The notes below the pieces were generated by a model that saw nothing but the letters and a program-made list of their open reading frames with translations, ran no database searches and was not told the origin of the DNA. A program made the position numbers and the translations under genes. A stretch of DNA of 64,000 nucleotides from RCIO01 sp040880025 (GTDB lineage: Bacteria > Pseudomonadota > Alphaproteobacteria > Rhizobiales > Rhizobiaceae): the NCBI GenBank assembly GCA_040880025.1, contig JBBDJD010000007.1:324582-388581 (forward strand). The letters are read 5' to 3'. Below are positions 17,916-30,916 of the stretch, piece after piece; the stretch's first letter is position 1, and every line of letters starts with the position of its first letter.

Positions 17916-18836
17916 TCAGGTGGGACGTGGGGCATCGTTGTCCGCCCTGGCTTGCGCCTTGCGGCCCGAATGCTCGGCCATCCAGATGCCGCTGAGCACA
18001 AGCACCAGAGCGATGGCGTGGTGGAGGTGGAATATCTCGCCGAGAATAAGCACCGACAGGATGGTGCCGAAGATCGGCACCGTGTTGATGAACAGCGATG
18101 CACGATTGGCGCCGATCAGTTCGTTGCCGCGAATATAGAGTGACTGACTGAGGATCGACGGGAAGATGCCGGTGTAAAGCACGATGAGCCAACCCCGCAG
18201 GTCGGGCAGGATCATCGCCCCACGCTCGAACTCCCAGACAGTGAAGGGCAACGAGGATACGAACGCCGACGTCGCCAGGATCAGCACCAGGCTCTTCCAG
18301 TGAAGGGCGGGTTTGAAACGCAGCGCGACCGTGTAGCCGCCGTAGAGGACGATCGCCAGGATCATCAGCGCATCGCCGAAATTCACCTGCAGCTCGGCCA
18401 GTCCCGCCAGATCGCCATTGCTGGCGGTCAGCACCACGCCGACCAGCGTCAGCACAAAACCGAGAATCTGGATCCAGGTTACACCGAGCCGAAACAGCAG
18501 GAAATTGGCCAGGAAGATGAACATCGGCATGCCGGCCTGCTCGATCGAGACGTTGATCGCCGATGTGTATTGGAGCGCGGAGTACATTGTCGCGTTGAAC
18601 AGCGCGAAGCCGGCGGTACCAAGGATAAACAGAAAAGGGAGATGCTTGCGCGCGACCGCCCAGTCGCGGCGCAATTGACGGTGGCCGATGACCGCCAGGA
18701 TGAGCGCTGCAATGCCCCAGCGAAAGCTGGTCAGCAGAAAGGGTGAGACGTGGCCAACAGCGAGCTTTCCCGCGATCGCGTTGCCGCCCCAGAAGAGCGT
18801 GGTCAGCAGTAGCAGCAGATAGGCGGTGCGATGCAT
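17916..18836 (-). CDS. EamA/DMT family transporter
   Basis: A 306-residue inner-membrane protein of the drug/metabolite transporter superfamily, with about ten transmembrane helices in two EamA repeats (AYLLLLLTTLFWGGNAIAGK in the first; GGYTVALRFKPALHWK opens the second). Start chosen at MHRTAYLL because upstream codons are polar and unlike the family. Substrate is not inferable; members export amino acids or metabolites. It is convergent with serA (20 bases apart) and divergent from purA. Confidence 0.9.
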   Translation of the reverse strand: MHRTAYLLLLLTTLFWGGNAIAGKLAVGHVSPFLLTSFRWGIAALILAVIGHRQLRRDWAVARKHLPFLFILGTAGFALFNATMYSALQYTSAINVSIEQAGMPMFIFLANFLLFRLGVTWIQILGFVLTLVGVVLTASNGDLAGLAELQVNFGDALMILAIVLYGGYTVALRFKPALHWKSLVLILATSAFVSSLPFTVWEFERGAMILPDLRGWLIVLYTGIFPSILSQSLYIRGNELIGANRASLFINTVPIFGTILSVLILGEIFHLHHAIALVLVLSGIWMAEHSGRKAQARADNDAPRPT

Positions 18837-19029
18837 GGGGGAGGACTCGGATCCAGTGCGAAAATGGGCTCGTACACGCCGCCGAAAGGCGGGTAAATGC
18901 GCCAGCCGCCGATATTTGCACAATCAGGGCTGAAAGCGGGACCGGAAGGGGTCGCATGGCGGCGCAGCTATCGTTATAGAGGCCTGTCGTTTTGCGGTGG
19001 CCGGGGCCGCCGAATTCAAAGGAATATCC

Positions 19030-20328
19030 ATGGCCAATGTGGTGGTTGTCGGGTCGCAGTGGGGCGACGAAGGCAAGGGCAAGATCGTCGACTGGTTATC
19101 GGAGCGCGCCGACGTGGTTGTGCGCTTCCAGGGCGGGCACAATGCCGGCCACACGCTTGTCGTCGACGGAAAGGTCTACAAGCTCTCGCTTCTGCCATCG
19201 GGCGTCGTGCGACCCGGCAAGCTGTCGGTCATCGGCAATGGCGTGGTGTTCGACCCGCATGCATTCATCGCCGAGATGGACCGGCTCAGTGAGCAGGGCG
19301 TCGAGATAACTCCGAATTGCCTGAAAATAGCCGAAAACACCGCGCTTATCCTTTCGGTTCACAGGGAACTTGACGGCTACCGCGAGGATGCGGCGTCGAA
19401 TTCGGGAACCAAGATCGGAACCACCCGCCGGGGTATCGGTCCGGCCTATGAAGACAAGGTCGGCCGCAGGGCGATACGGGTGATGGATTTGGCTGATTTG
19501 AACACGCTGCCGTCGAAGGTCGACTGGCTGCTGACACATCACAACGCGCTGCGGCGCGGACTGGGTCATGCGGAAGCGGAGCATGGCGCGCTCATGGATG
19601 AGCTCACCGCGGTCGCGGATCGCGTGCTGCCCTATGTCGACCGGGTCTGGAAGATACTCGACGATGCCCGCAGGGCAGGCCGACGCATCCTGTTTGAGGG
19701 CGCGCAGGGCACGCTGCTCGACATCGACCACGGAACCTATCCGTTCGTTACCTCGTCCAACACGGTGTCGGGGCAGGCGGCGAGCGGCTCCGGCGTGGGA
19801 CCAAGCACGATCGGTTACGTGCTCGGCATCACCAAGGCATACACGACGCGCGTGGGTGAGGGTCCGTTTCCGACCGAACAGACGAACGAGATCGGCGAAT
19901 ATCTCGGCAAGACCGGCAAGGAGTTCGGTGTCGTAACGGGGCGCAAGCGCCGCTGCGGCTGGTTCGACGCGGTGCTGGTCCGCCAGTCTGTAGCCGTCAA
20001 CGGGATCGACGGGATCGCGCTGACCAAGCTCGACGTCCTCGACGGGCTTGACGAGATCAAGGTCTGCACCGCCTACAAGCTCGATGGCGAGACGATCGAT
20101 TATCTGCCCGCCAGCCAGGGCGCGCAGGCGCGGGTCGAGCCGGTTTACGAGACGCTGGAGGGGTGGAAATCCACCACCGCCGGAGCGCGCAGCTGGAGCC
20201 AGCTCCCGGCGCAGGCGATCAAGTATGTCAGGCGGGTCGAGGAGCTGATCGGCGCGCCGGTGGCGCTGCTTTCGACCAGCCCGGAGCGGGATGACACGAT
20301 ACTTGTGACCGACCCATTTCAAGATTAG
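19030..20328 (+). CDS. purA: Adenylosuccinate synthetase PurA
   Basis: PurA joins IMP and aspartate with GTP to adenylosuccinate, the first committed step to AMP. The 432-residue protein starts MANVVVVGSQWGDEGKGKIV; the GDEGKGK loop holds the catalytic Asp. Further signatures are FQGGHNAGHT, GTTRRGIGPAYEDK, and GRKRRCGWFDAVL. The in-frame upstream codons from 18997 are excluded because the family begins here. The next gene starts about 50 bases downstream in the same direction. Confidence 0.98.
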   Translation: MANVVVVGSQWGDEGKGKIVDWLSERADVVVRFQGGHNAGHTLVVDGKVYKLSLLPSGVVRPGKLSVIGNGVVFDPHAFIAEMDRLSEQGVEITPNCLKIAENTALILSVHRELDGYREDAASNSGTKIGTTRRGIGPAYEDKVGRRAIRVMDLADLNTLPSKVDWLLTHHNALRRGLGHAEAEHGALMDELTAVADRVLPYVDRVWKILDDARRAGRRILFEGAQGTLLDIDHGTYPFVTSSNTVSGQAASGSGVGPSTIGYVLGITKAYTTRVGEGPFPTEQTNEIGEYLGKTGKEFGVVTGRKRRCGWFDAVLVRQSVAVNGIDGIALTKLDVLDGLDEIKVCTAYKLDGETIDYLPASQGAQARVEPVYETLEGWKSTTAGARSWSQLPAQAIKYVRRVEELIGAPVALLSTSPERDDTILVTDPFQD

Positions 20329-20377
20329 TCTCGCGCGCCCAGAGCGGCGGCCAGACAAGGAACAGGTGAATTAGGGA

Positions 20378-21982
20378 ATGGCCGATTTCGTTGCCGTACT
20401 GAAAAAGACCATCGGCGGACTTAGCAACAACACGCCGGAGGCGCGCGAGCGCGTCTACCAGAAGGCTCGCGACGCGGTTTCGGCCAAGCTTGCAGCCATG
20501 CAGCCGACGCCATCGCCCATCGTGGTCGAGCGGCAGAAGAAGGCGCTTGAAGCCGCGATCTCCGCCGTCGAGGCGGGCTTTACGCCGGAGGACGAGCCGG
20601 AAGACGAATTCGCGGCGATCTTTTCCGGCGCAGGCGAAAACGCAATCAAGAAGTCGGAACCGGTTTCAGACTTAGCGCCTGAGCCCTATGCCCAGGCGGC
20701 GGCAGACCCCGCGACGGCGGCCGGCGAGCCGGCGCCGGACGAGTCGGAAGAACCGGTAAGCGAAGAGGTCGAAGACCCTGCGATTGCGGCGGTTCCCGAC
20801 ACAGGCGCCGCGCCCCCGGATAAAGACGACGATGACGCCGGCGACGATTTGAAGCCGGCCGAGCCGGTCGCGAAGCCGGACCCGGTCCTGGCTGGTTCGC
20901 GTGCAGCCGGCAGGGGCGAGGCCGACAAGCCGCATCCCGCGCAGCGCAACAGGCGGCGTATCAGCGGCGGGCTGGTCGCAGCTCTGGTCGCCATTTTGGT
21001 GATCGCGGCGGCCGGCTACGGAATTTGGCTGAACCGCGACGCATTCGTGTCGATGTTCGCTTCTACGGACGAAGTGGCGACGGCGCCGACGGAAGGTGAC
21101 GCCGTGGCCGAGCAAGAGCCGGTGTCCGAGAAAATGGCGCCAGCGGAAGAAGAAGCCGCCGTGGCCGTGGAGCCTGCGCCGGCTGAAGAAACCGATGCCG
21201 CCGCGACGGAAGAAGACCAGCAGAAATTCACCCAAAGACTGACGCCGGAAGGCGAAGAGGTCGATCCGGGTCCCGCTGGCGGTCAGCCGTCGGTCGGCGA
21301 AGGTACGTCGGTTGCGTCGTCCACGCAGGCTGGGGACCAGAACGAAGGTGCGGGAACCGACAGCGGCGCACCAGCGGCACCCGGCGGCGGCGAGATTTCC
21401 TTGCCGGTCGGTCAGCGCGCGATCTTCTATGAGGAACGTACGACGGCCGCCGACAGCACCGCACAGACAGGCGCCACGGTATGGTCAGTGGTGCAGGAAT
21501 CGCCGGGTGGCGATCTGCCACCCGAGCCCGCGATCCGCGCCGAAGTCACCGTTCCGGCGAAGAAACTTCAACTGCGCATGACGATCAGGCGCAATGCGGA
21601 TCCGTCGCTGCCAGCCAGCCATATCATCGAGATGATCTTCCTGACGGCAGACGGCTTCGAAGGCGGGGGCGTCGACAACGTGCTTCGCCTGGCGTTCAAG
21701 CCGACCGAGGCAGCTCCCGGCAATCCGCTGATCGGCATTCCGGCCAAGATCGCGGACGGCTACTTCCTGATCGCGCTCAGCGATGTTCCCGAGGAGAGTG
21801 ATTTCAATCTGCGGCTATTGCGCCAGCAGAGCTGGATCGACGTCGCAATCGTCTACAGTTCGGGACGCCGTGCACTCGTGACCATGGAGCGCGGGGTGCC
21901 GGGCGACCGGGCATTCATCGACGTGCTGGAAACGTGGAAGGTGCTGGCGGGCGAGCAATCGTCGGCTACGGCCGGAAACTAG
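20378..21982 (+). CDS. Large membrane-anchored hypothetical protein
   Basis: A 534-residue protein with no recognised enzyme motif. Residues 1-70 are a helical, basic-to-neutral segment (MADFVAVLKKTIGGLSNNTP, then YQKARDAVSAKLAAM). An acidic Pro/Ala/Glu-rich linker follows to about 190, then one transmembrane helix at about 197-218 (LVAALVAILVIAAAGYGIWL). After a second acidic linker the C-terminal 190 residues are beta-rich (VGQRAIFYEERTT, KLQLRMTIRRNA, IDVAIVYSSGRRALVTMERG). Topology is probably cytoplasmic N-terminus and periplasmic C-terminal domain. It lies directly after purA and ends before a bidirectional-looking terminator shared with rpoH. Homologues beside purA in other Rhizobiales would be worth examining. 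Confidence 0.75.
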   Translation: MADFVAVLKKTIGGLSNNTPEARERVYQKARDAVSAKLAAMQPTPSPIVVERQKKALEAAISAVEAGFTPEDEPEDEFAAIFSGAGENAIKKSEPVSDLAPEPYAQAAADPATAAGEPAPDESEEPVSEEVEDPAIAAVPDTGAAPPDKDDDDAGDDLKPAEPVAKPDPVLAGSRAAGRGEADKPHPAQRNRRRISGGLVAALVAILVIAAAGYGIWLNRDAFVSMFASTDEVATAPTEGDAVAEQEPVSEKMAPAEEEAAVAVEPAPAEETDAAATEEDQQKFTQRLTPEGEEVDPGPAGGQPSVGEGTSVASSTQAGDQNEGAGTDSGAPAAPGGGEISLPVGQRAIFYEERTTAADSTAQTGATVWSVVQESPGGDLPPEPAIRAEVTVPAKKLQLRMTIRRNADPSLPASHIIEMIFLTADGFEGGGVDNVLRLAFKPTEAAPGNPLIGIPAKIADGYFLIALSDVPEESDFNLRLLRQQSWIDVAIVYSSGRRALVTMERGVPGDRAFIDVLETWKVLAGEQSSATAGN

Positions 21983-22041
21983 GCGACCCTGCCGTCGTTG
22001 CCATTGCCGCGCATTTCGGGCCAGCAGGGAAGGCATAAGAA

Positions 22042-22073
22042 AAAGCCACGATCCGAACCGGGTCGTGGCTTTC
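22042..22073. terminator. Terminator between convergent membrane-protein gene and rpoH
   Basis: AAGCCACGA (22043-22051) pairs with TCGTGGCTT (22063-22071). The A-run on the left and T-rich right flank allow function in both directions, serving the gene ending at 21982 and rpoH ending at 22096. Confidence 0.7.
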
Positions 22074-22095
22074 ATTGTCTTACGGGTGGCCGTGA

Positions 22096-22998
22096 TCAGG
22101 CGGGGTGTGCGTCGATCACCTTCTGGGCCTGTTCGCGCGCGGCGGCCTTGACGGCGTCCTGAACCTTCTCGAAAGCGCGAACCTCGATCTGGCGCACACG
22201 CTCGCGGCTGATGTCGAATTCGCCGGACAATTCTTCCAGCGTGATCGGATCTTCAGCCAATCGCCGGGCTTCGAAGATTCGCCGCTCACGGTCATTCAGA
22301 ACGTCGAGTGCACCGGTCAGCATGGATCGGCGGTTATCCAGTTCGTCCCGCTCGACCAGCATATCTTCCTGCGTCTCGTGCTCATCGACCAGCCAGTCCT
22401 GCCATTCGCCGGACTCGCCTTCGCTGGCGCGGATCGGCGCGTTGAGCGAGGCGTCGCCGGAAAGGCGGCGGTTCATCGAGATCACCTCTTCCTCGCTCAC
22501 ATTCAGCCGGGTGGCGATCTCGTTCACCTGCTCGGGCCGCAGATCGCCGTCTTCAAGCGCCTGAATCTTGCCCTTCACCTTGCGCAGGTTGAAGAACAGA
22601 CGCTTCTGATTGGCGGTCGTGCCCATTTTCACAAGGCTCCACGAACGCAGGATGTACTCCTGGATCGAAGCCTTGATCCACCACATGGCATAGGTGGCGA
22701 GCCGGAAGCCGCGCTCCGGTTCAAATTTCTTGACGGCCTGCATCAGGCCGACATTGCCTTCGGAAATGACCTCGCCGATGGGCAGGCCATAGCCGCGATA
22801 GCCCATCGCAATCTTGGCGACGAGACGCAGGTGGCTTGTGACAAGCTTGTGTGCGGCGTCCGTATCGTCATGCTCAAGATACCGCTTGGCGAGCATGTAC
22901 TCTTCCTGCGGCTGAAGCATTGGAAATCGGCGTATCTCTTCGAGATAGCGGGTCAGACCGCCTTCTCCTGAGACAATGCTCGGTAAAGTCTGGGCCAT
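22096..22998 (-). CDS. rpoH: RNA polymerase heat-shock sigma factor RpoH
   Basis: A 300-residue sigma-32 factor that directs RNA polymerase to heat-shock promoters. It starts MAQTLPSIVSGEGGLTRYLE after GAGGAGGGTGCTTT. Region 2 contains HLRLVAKIAMGYRGYGLP and YAMWWIKASIQEYILRSWSL, followed by the RpoH-box-type segment QKRLFFNLRKVKGKI. Region 4.2 has the helix-turn-helix LEELSGEFDISRERVRQIE. Rhizobia often have two rpoH genes; this sequence alone does not say which one. Predicted targets in this window are ftsH and clpB. Confidence 0.95.
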   Translation of the reverse strand: MAQTLPSIVSGEGGLTRYLEEIRRFPMLQPQEEYMLAKRYLEHDDTDAAHKLVTSHLRLVAKIAMGYRGYGLPIGEVISEGNVGLMQAVKKFEPERGFRLATYAMWWIKASIQEYILRSWSLVKMGTTANQKRLFFNLRKVKGKIQALEDGDLRPEQVNEIATRLNVSEEEVISMNRRLSGDASLNAPIRASEGESGEWQDWLVDEHETQEDMLVERDELDNRRSMLTGALDVLNDRERRIFEARRLAEDPITLEELSGEFDISRERVRQIEVRAFEKVQDAVKAAAREQAQKVIDAHPA

Positions 22999-23165
22999 AA
23001 AGCACCCTCCTCTTTGGTACTACCCCCTGTTACAGGCGGGTTCGAGTACGCAGCCGCCAAATCACCGGCGCACTGCGCCAACTTTTATATAGGTAAAGAT
23101 TCCGCAATTGCACTACCCGTGCGGTCAGGTCGCGGCCGATCACGCGGAAGTGTGAATGGCCGTTC

Positions 23166-24209
23166 TCAAGGTAAATCCCGGGCCCGCCGAAACTGTTCCA
23201 CGAGCGTCAGCATATCTTCGGGCAGCGGCGTTTCGAAGCGCATAGGCTCGCCGGTTGCCGGGTGTTCGAATGCCAGCAGCCAGGCATGGAGCGCCTGGCG
23301 GGGGAACGCCTCGACCGAAGCGCGCAGAGTATCGGGCAGGCGATTTGCCTTGGTCAGAAATGCCGCGCCATAGTCGCGATCGCCGATCAGCGGATGGCCG
23401 ATATGGGCCATGTGAACGCGGATCTGATGGGTGCGGCCAGTCTCCAGCCGGCATTCAACGAGTGAGGCATCCGATCTGCCGCTTTCCTCAGGCGAATAGC
23501 GCTCGAGCACGGACCAGGCCGTGACCGCGTGGCGGGCGTCTGGCCGGGCCTCGGGAACCACCGCGCGGCGCGTGCGGTCAGCGCCCGCCCTGCCCAGCGC
23601 GGCGTCGATGCGGCCAGACGGACGCTGCGGGATTCCCCAGACAAGCGCCTTGTAGGCGCGCTCCAACCCTCCCGAGCGCCCGTGATCGGCAAAGGCATCG
23701 GCGAGCGCGCGGTGGGTCGCGTCGTTCTTGGCAACCACCATGACGCCACTTGTGTCCTTGTCGAGCCGGTGGACGATGCCCGGCCGGCGCACGCCGCCAA
23801 TGCCCGACAGCGATGCGCCGCAATGGTGGATGAGCGCGTTGACGAGCGTTCCCGTCGCATTTCCGGCGCCTGGATGAACAACCAGCCCGGCCGGCTTGTT
23901 GATGACGACGAGGTCGGCGTCTTCGTAGAAGATGTCGAGCGGGATCGTCTCGCCGGCGGGCGCGGCCGGTTGGGGCTCCGGCAAGGTAACACGCACGCGT
24001 ATCCCCGGCGACAGCCGGCGCTTCGGCTCCGTCACGACCACGTCGCCGACCGTCACATGGCCGTCGCGGATAAGCGTCTGCAGGCGGCTGCGCGAGAATT
24101 CCCCGTCGAAGGCAGCCGCGAGCCACTGGTCGAGGCGCTGCCCTTCGGCTTCCTCCGAGGTGACGATCCCTTTCAAAGCGGCGCCGGCTTCGCTATCAGG
24201 AGCGCTCAT
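23166..24209 (-). CDS. rluD: RluA/RluD family 23S rRNA pseudouridine synthase
   Basis: The enzyme isomerises uridines to pseudouridine in 23S rRNA. The 347-residue protein (start MSAPDSEAG) has an N-terminal S4 RNA-binding domain (about 20-85: QRLDQWLAAAFDGEFSRSRL) and the catalytic domain with HRLDKDTSG containing the catalytic Asp, then GRTHQIRVHMAHIGHPLIGD. S4 plus this core fits RluD more than RluC, but the symbol is by similarity. An upstream in-frame ATG at 24236 would overlap the divergent gene start, so 24209 was preferred. Confidence 0.9.
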   Translation of the reverse strand: MSAPDSEAGAALKGIVTSEEAEGQRLDQWLAAAFDGEFSRSRLQTLIRDGHVTVGDVVVTEPKRRLSPGIRVRVTLPEPQPAAPAGETIPLDIFYEDADLVVINKPAGLVVHPGAGNATGTLVNALIHHCGASLSGIGGVRRPGIVHRLDKDTSGVMVVAKNDATHRALADAFADHGRSGGLERAYKALVWGIPQRPSGRIDAALGRAGADRTRRAVVPEARPDARHAVTAWSVLERYSPEESGRSDASLVECRLETGRTHQIRVHMAHIGHPLIGDRDYGAAFLTKANRLPDTLRASVEAFPRQALHAWLLAFEHPATGEPMRFETPLPEDMLTLVEQFRRARDLP

Positions 24210-24236
24210 TTCACACTCAGCCGGCCGGAAACGCAT

Positions 24237-24620
24237 ATGGCGAAATCCTTCGACGATGAAGACGAAAAACCGCTCGATCCCGCGGTTGAACGGGTACGGC
24301 GGCGGGTCATGCGCTTCATCGCCATCAATCTGGGCATCCTGTTTGTGGCGCTTATGGCGGTGGCGATTGCCATTGTCTACCGGGTCGGCTCGCGCAACGA
24401 GGACGCCCCGCCGGTCGCCGGCGCCCAGGTTCCGGCGGGCTCGATCGCCGCGGATGGCGTCATCGCGCTGCCCGCCGGAGCGCGGATCGTTTCACAATCG
24501 CTGTCGGGCGACCGCCTTTCGGTTCAGGTCGAACAGCCGGGCGGCGAGCGCGCCTTCCTGATTTATGATCTGGCATCTGGCGGCGTTGTCGGCCGCATCG
24601 CAGTAGAATCCGGCGAATGA
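24237..24620 (+). CDS. Small single-pass membrane protein of unknown function
   Basis: A 127-residue protein starting MAKSFDDEDEKPLDPAVERV. A basic segment (RVRRRVMRF) precedes one transmembrane helix at about 30-52 (IAINLGILFVALMAVAIAIV), giving a probable N-in orientation with a periplasmic C-terminal domain of about 70 residues (ALPAGARIVSQSLSGDRLSV). It resembles small DUF6476-like alphaproteobacterial proteins, but I am not certain. It is divergent from rluD (27 bases between starts) and its stop overlaps the next start as ATGA, implying coupling. Confidence 0.75.
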   Translation: MAKSFDDEDEKPLDPAVERVRRRVMRFIAINLGILFVALMAVAIAIVYRVGSRNEDAPPVAGAQVPAGSIAADGVIALPAGARIVSQSLSGDRLSVQVEQPGGERAFLIYDLASGGVVGRIAVESGE

Positions 24621-25012
24621 AACGCCGCGTCGGCCTGGTTGCCGTGGTTGTCGCCGACTATGACGAGGCAATCGCCTGGTACACGGAAAAGCTCGGCTTT
24701 ATGCTCGAGGAGGATACGCCGCTGGGTGGCGGAAGGCGCTGGGTCATCGTTACGCCCGAACGCGGCAGCGAGACGCGACTGTTGTTCGCGCGCGCCGAAG
24801 GCAAGGCCCAGGAGGCGGCAGTCGGCAACCAGACCGGCGGACGCGTATTCCTGTTTCTTCGGACGGACGATTTCGAGCGCGACCATGAGCGCATGCTGGC
24901 CGCTGGTGTCCGGTTCCTGGAGAATCCAAGGCTGGAAGGGTACGGCACCGTCGCCGTTTTCGAGGATCTGTACGGCAACCGCTGGGACCTGATCGAGAAC
25001 GCGCGGACATGA
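24617..25012 (+). CDS. VOC / glyoxalase-like family protein
   Basis: A 131-residue single-domain protein of the vicinal-oxygen-chelate fold, with the classical opening VVVADYDEAIAWYTEKLGF and closing VFEDLYGNRWDLIE. The likely metal ligand Glu or Asp near the C-terminus is present (FEDLYGNRWD), and two beta-alpha-beta units are visible. Reaction unknown; the family includes lyases, dioxygenases and resistance proteins. ATGA overlap with the preceding membrane-protein gene. Confidence 0.85.
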   Translation: MKRRVGLVAVVVADYDEAIAWYTEKLGFMLEEDTPLGGGRRWVIVTPERGSETRLLFARAEGKAQEAAVGNQTGGRVFLFLRTDDFERDHERMLAAGVRFLENPRLEGYGTVAVFEDLYGNRWDLIENART

Positions 25013-25079
25013 TCGGAATCACGCTCGCGGCCTGTTGCATTCGCGCATGATCCCGACTATATCGCCCGGTCTGCGCGAG

Positions 25080-25155
25080 GCTCCCATCGTCTAGCGGTCC
25101 AGGACGCCGCCCTCTCACGGCGGAAACAGGGGTTCGATTCCCCTTGGGAGTGCCA
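25080..25155 (+). tRNA. tRNA-Glu (anticodon CTC)
   Basis: A full cloverleaf is visible. Acceptor stem GCTCCCA/TGGGAGT has one G-T pair, the D arm contains CTAGCGGTCCAGGAC, the anticodon stem CCGCC/GGCGG holds the loop CTCTCAC with anticodon CTC (Glu, GAG), and the T arm is AGGGGTTCGATTCCCCT. CCA is encoded at 25153-25155. Confidence 0.95.
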
Positions 25156-25329
25156 GTTTCCTCAAAACCCAGGCGCTTGCGTCGATGTGCGTTGCCCATG
25201 CCCAAACATGAGCAGCTCCGACGCTGTCTGCCGGCGACAATTATCCATCCATTAAGATTAGTCGTCCGTTAAGCCTTGATCTTCATACTGCCGAATCCAA
25301 GCGTCAGGGAGGGGACCTGGCGATGGTTG

Positions 25330-29586
<4,257 letters not shown>

Positions 29587-29635
29587 AAACCGGGCGTCTG
29601 CCGTTCGGCTCTGGTAGTGGCGTGCGGCGAAGCCG

Positions 29636-30916
29636 CTAACCGCGCAGCAAGCTTTTCATACGACCACGGATACGGCGCGCAAGATTGCGGGTCTCACTGT
29701 AGAGATGCAGTTGCGACGCCGCCTGCCGGGCCGCGCGGTCGGCTTCGGGCGCCAGGCCGATCACCAGCGTGCCGACGCGGCGCCTCTCCATCCAGAGCCG
29801 GCTCATGATCGGGTGATCCGGCACGGCGCAGGAGTCGGTCGCGTTTATGTTCGGGTCGTCGAGATGGGTTCGGGTGACGTCGAGCATGAGCAGAACGCCC
29901 GGCGAATAGGCGGAATAGGCCTCGTCATACGCCGTCTTCCACGTGTAGGCGACGCCGTTTTCAATGAAGACAATCAGACAGGCAATCACCTGGCCATCGA
30001 GCGTGAGCGAATGAATGCGGCAGAGATCGCGCTCGGCCAGGCGGTGGACTGCCTCGCGTGCGAAAGCGGCGCGGAAGCGGTCGATTGCCATTGCCGTACG
30101 TTCGCGGCCTTTCCAGCCCCGCGCCTCGAGTGCGAGGAACGTCTCGACACCCAGGCGAATTTCATCGGCGGTGCGCGCGACGTTGTATTCGAGTTCACCG
30201 AGACCGGACAGTCGGCGCCGCAACCTGCGATACTCGCGCAAGTGATGCGACCGGACCGCTTGGCGCAGATATTCGTCGGCGTCGAGCGTGCTCTCCAGAA
30301 ACGGACGTTCGACCTCTTCAGTGGTTACGAGCGAAAGCTCGCGGCTGGATGCGAAGCTGCGAAGAATGGACGCGAACGGCCCGTCGAGCCGTGTCTCGGG
30401 CATGACAAGAACGCGCGGCAACTGCAGATGCTTGCGGCCAAGCAGGGTGAAAAAGTCCTCGATGACGCCGACCGGGTCGTCGCTGTCGACGAGTGGCGTA
30501 CCAAGAGGCCCGAACGGATGCGACCAGGTTCGCATGACCGGGACACCGAGCGGCATCGGAGCCTTTTCGATCGACAGCGGAACGAGCAGCCTTAGCCGGC
30601 TTTTCTCCTCGTCGCCGTCGCGGATGACGGCGAGGCGTATTTCCTTGTCTTCGAGGCGGGGCATGGCCGGCGCGAGAAAACGCGGGTTAAAGAATACGTT
30701 GGGCTCGACGGAGCGGGCGCACAGGTGCTCCAGCTCTTCGACGAGATCGAAGCCGGCCGACGCGGGATAGATCGCGAGACGGCGCCGGGACTTATCTCCA
30801 TCCAGGCTTTCCAGGTGCGCCGGGTCGGGCGACATGCTCGGCACGCCGGCCAGATTGGTGAGCATCGCGCCGGAGGGGCCGGAACTGACTTCTTCCAGAA
30901 TGGGTATGGCTGCCAT
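29636..30916 (-). CDS. GNAT/FemAB-like acetyltransferase (CelD/BcsL-like)
   Basis: A 426-residue protein with a double-GNAT organisation like cellulose-biosynthesis CelD/BcsL proteins (Acetyltransf_6). The C-terminal half shows FLALEARGWKGRERTAM, then a beta-strand segment (RIHSLTLDGQVIACLIVFIE) and AYDEAYSAYSPGVLLMLD, the family hallmarks. The start is ATG 30916, overlapping the stop of the upstream flippase gene (TGATG), so the two are translationally coupled. Such pairs usually take part in exopolysaccharide or lipid-linked glycan assembly; substrate unknown. Confidence 0.85.
   Translation of the reverse strand: MAAIPILEEVSSGPSGAMLTNLAGVPSMSPDPAHLESLDGDKSRRRLAIYPASAGFDLVEELEHLCARSVEPNVFFNPRFLAPAMPRLEDKEIRLAVIRDGDEEKSRLRLLVPLSIEKAPMPLGVPVMRTWSHPFGPLGTPLVDSDDPVGVIEDFFTLLGRKHLQLPRVLVMPETRLDGPFASILRSFASSRELSLVTTEEVERPFLESTLDADEYLRQAVRSHHLREYRRLRRRLSGLGELEYNVARTADEIRLGVETFLALEARGWKGRERTAMAIDRFRAAFAREAVHRLAERDLCRIHSLTLDGQVIACLIVFIENGVAYTWKTAYDEAYSAYSPGVLLMLDVTRTHLDDPNINATDSCAVPDHPIMSRLWMERRRVGTLVIGLAPEADRAARQAASQLHLYSETRNLARRIRGRMKSLLRG

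Noticed and set aside
22105..22971. 288-codon plus-strand frame
   Set aside because: Mirror of rpoH, which has unmistakable sigma-factor motifs.
25080..25155. tRNA-Glu as an integration site for the following large gene
   Set aside because: No integrase and no duplicated tRNA 3' end were seen downstream within the window.
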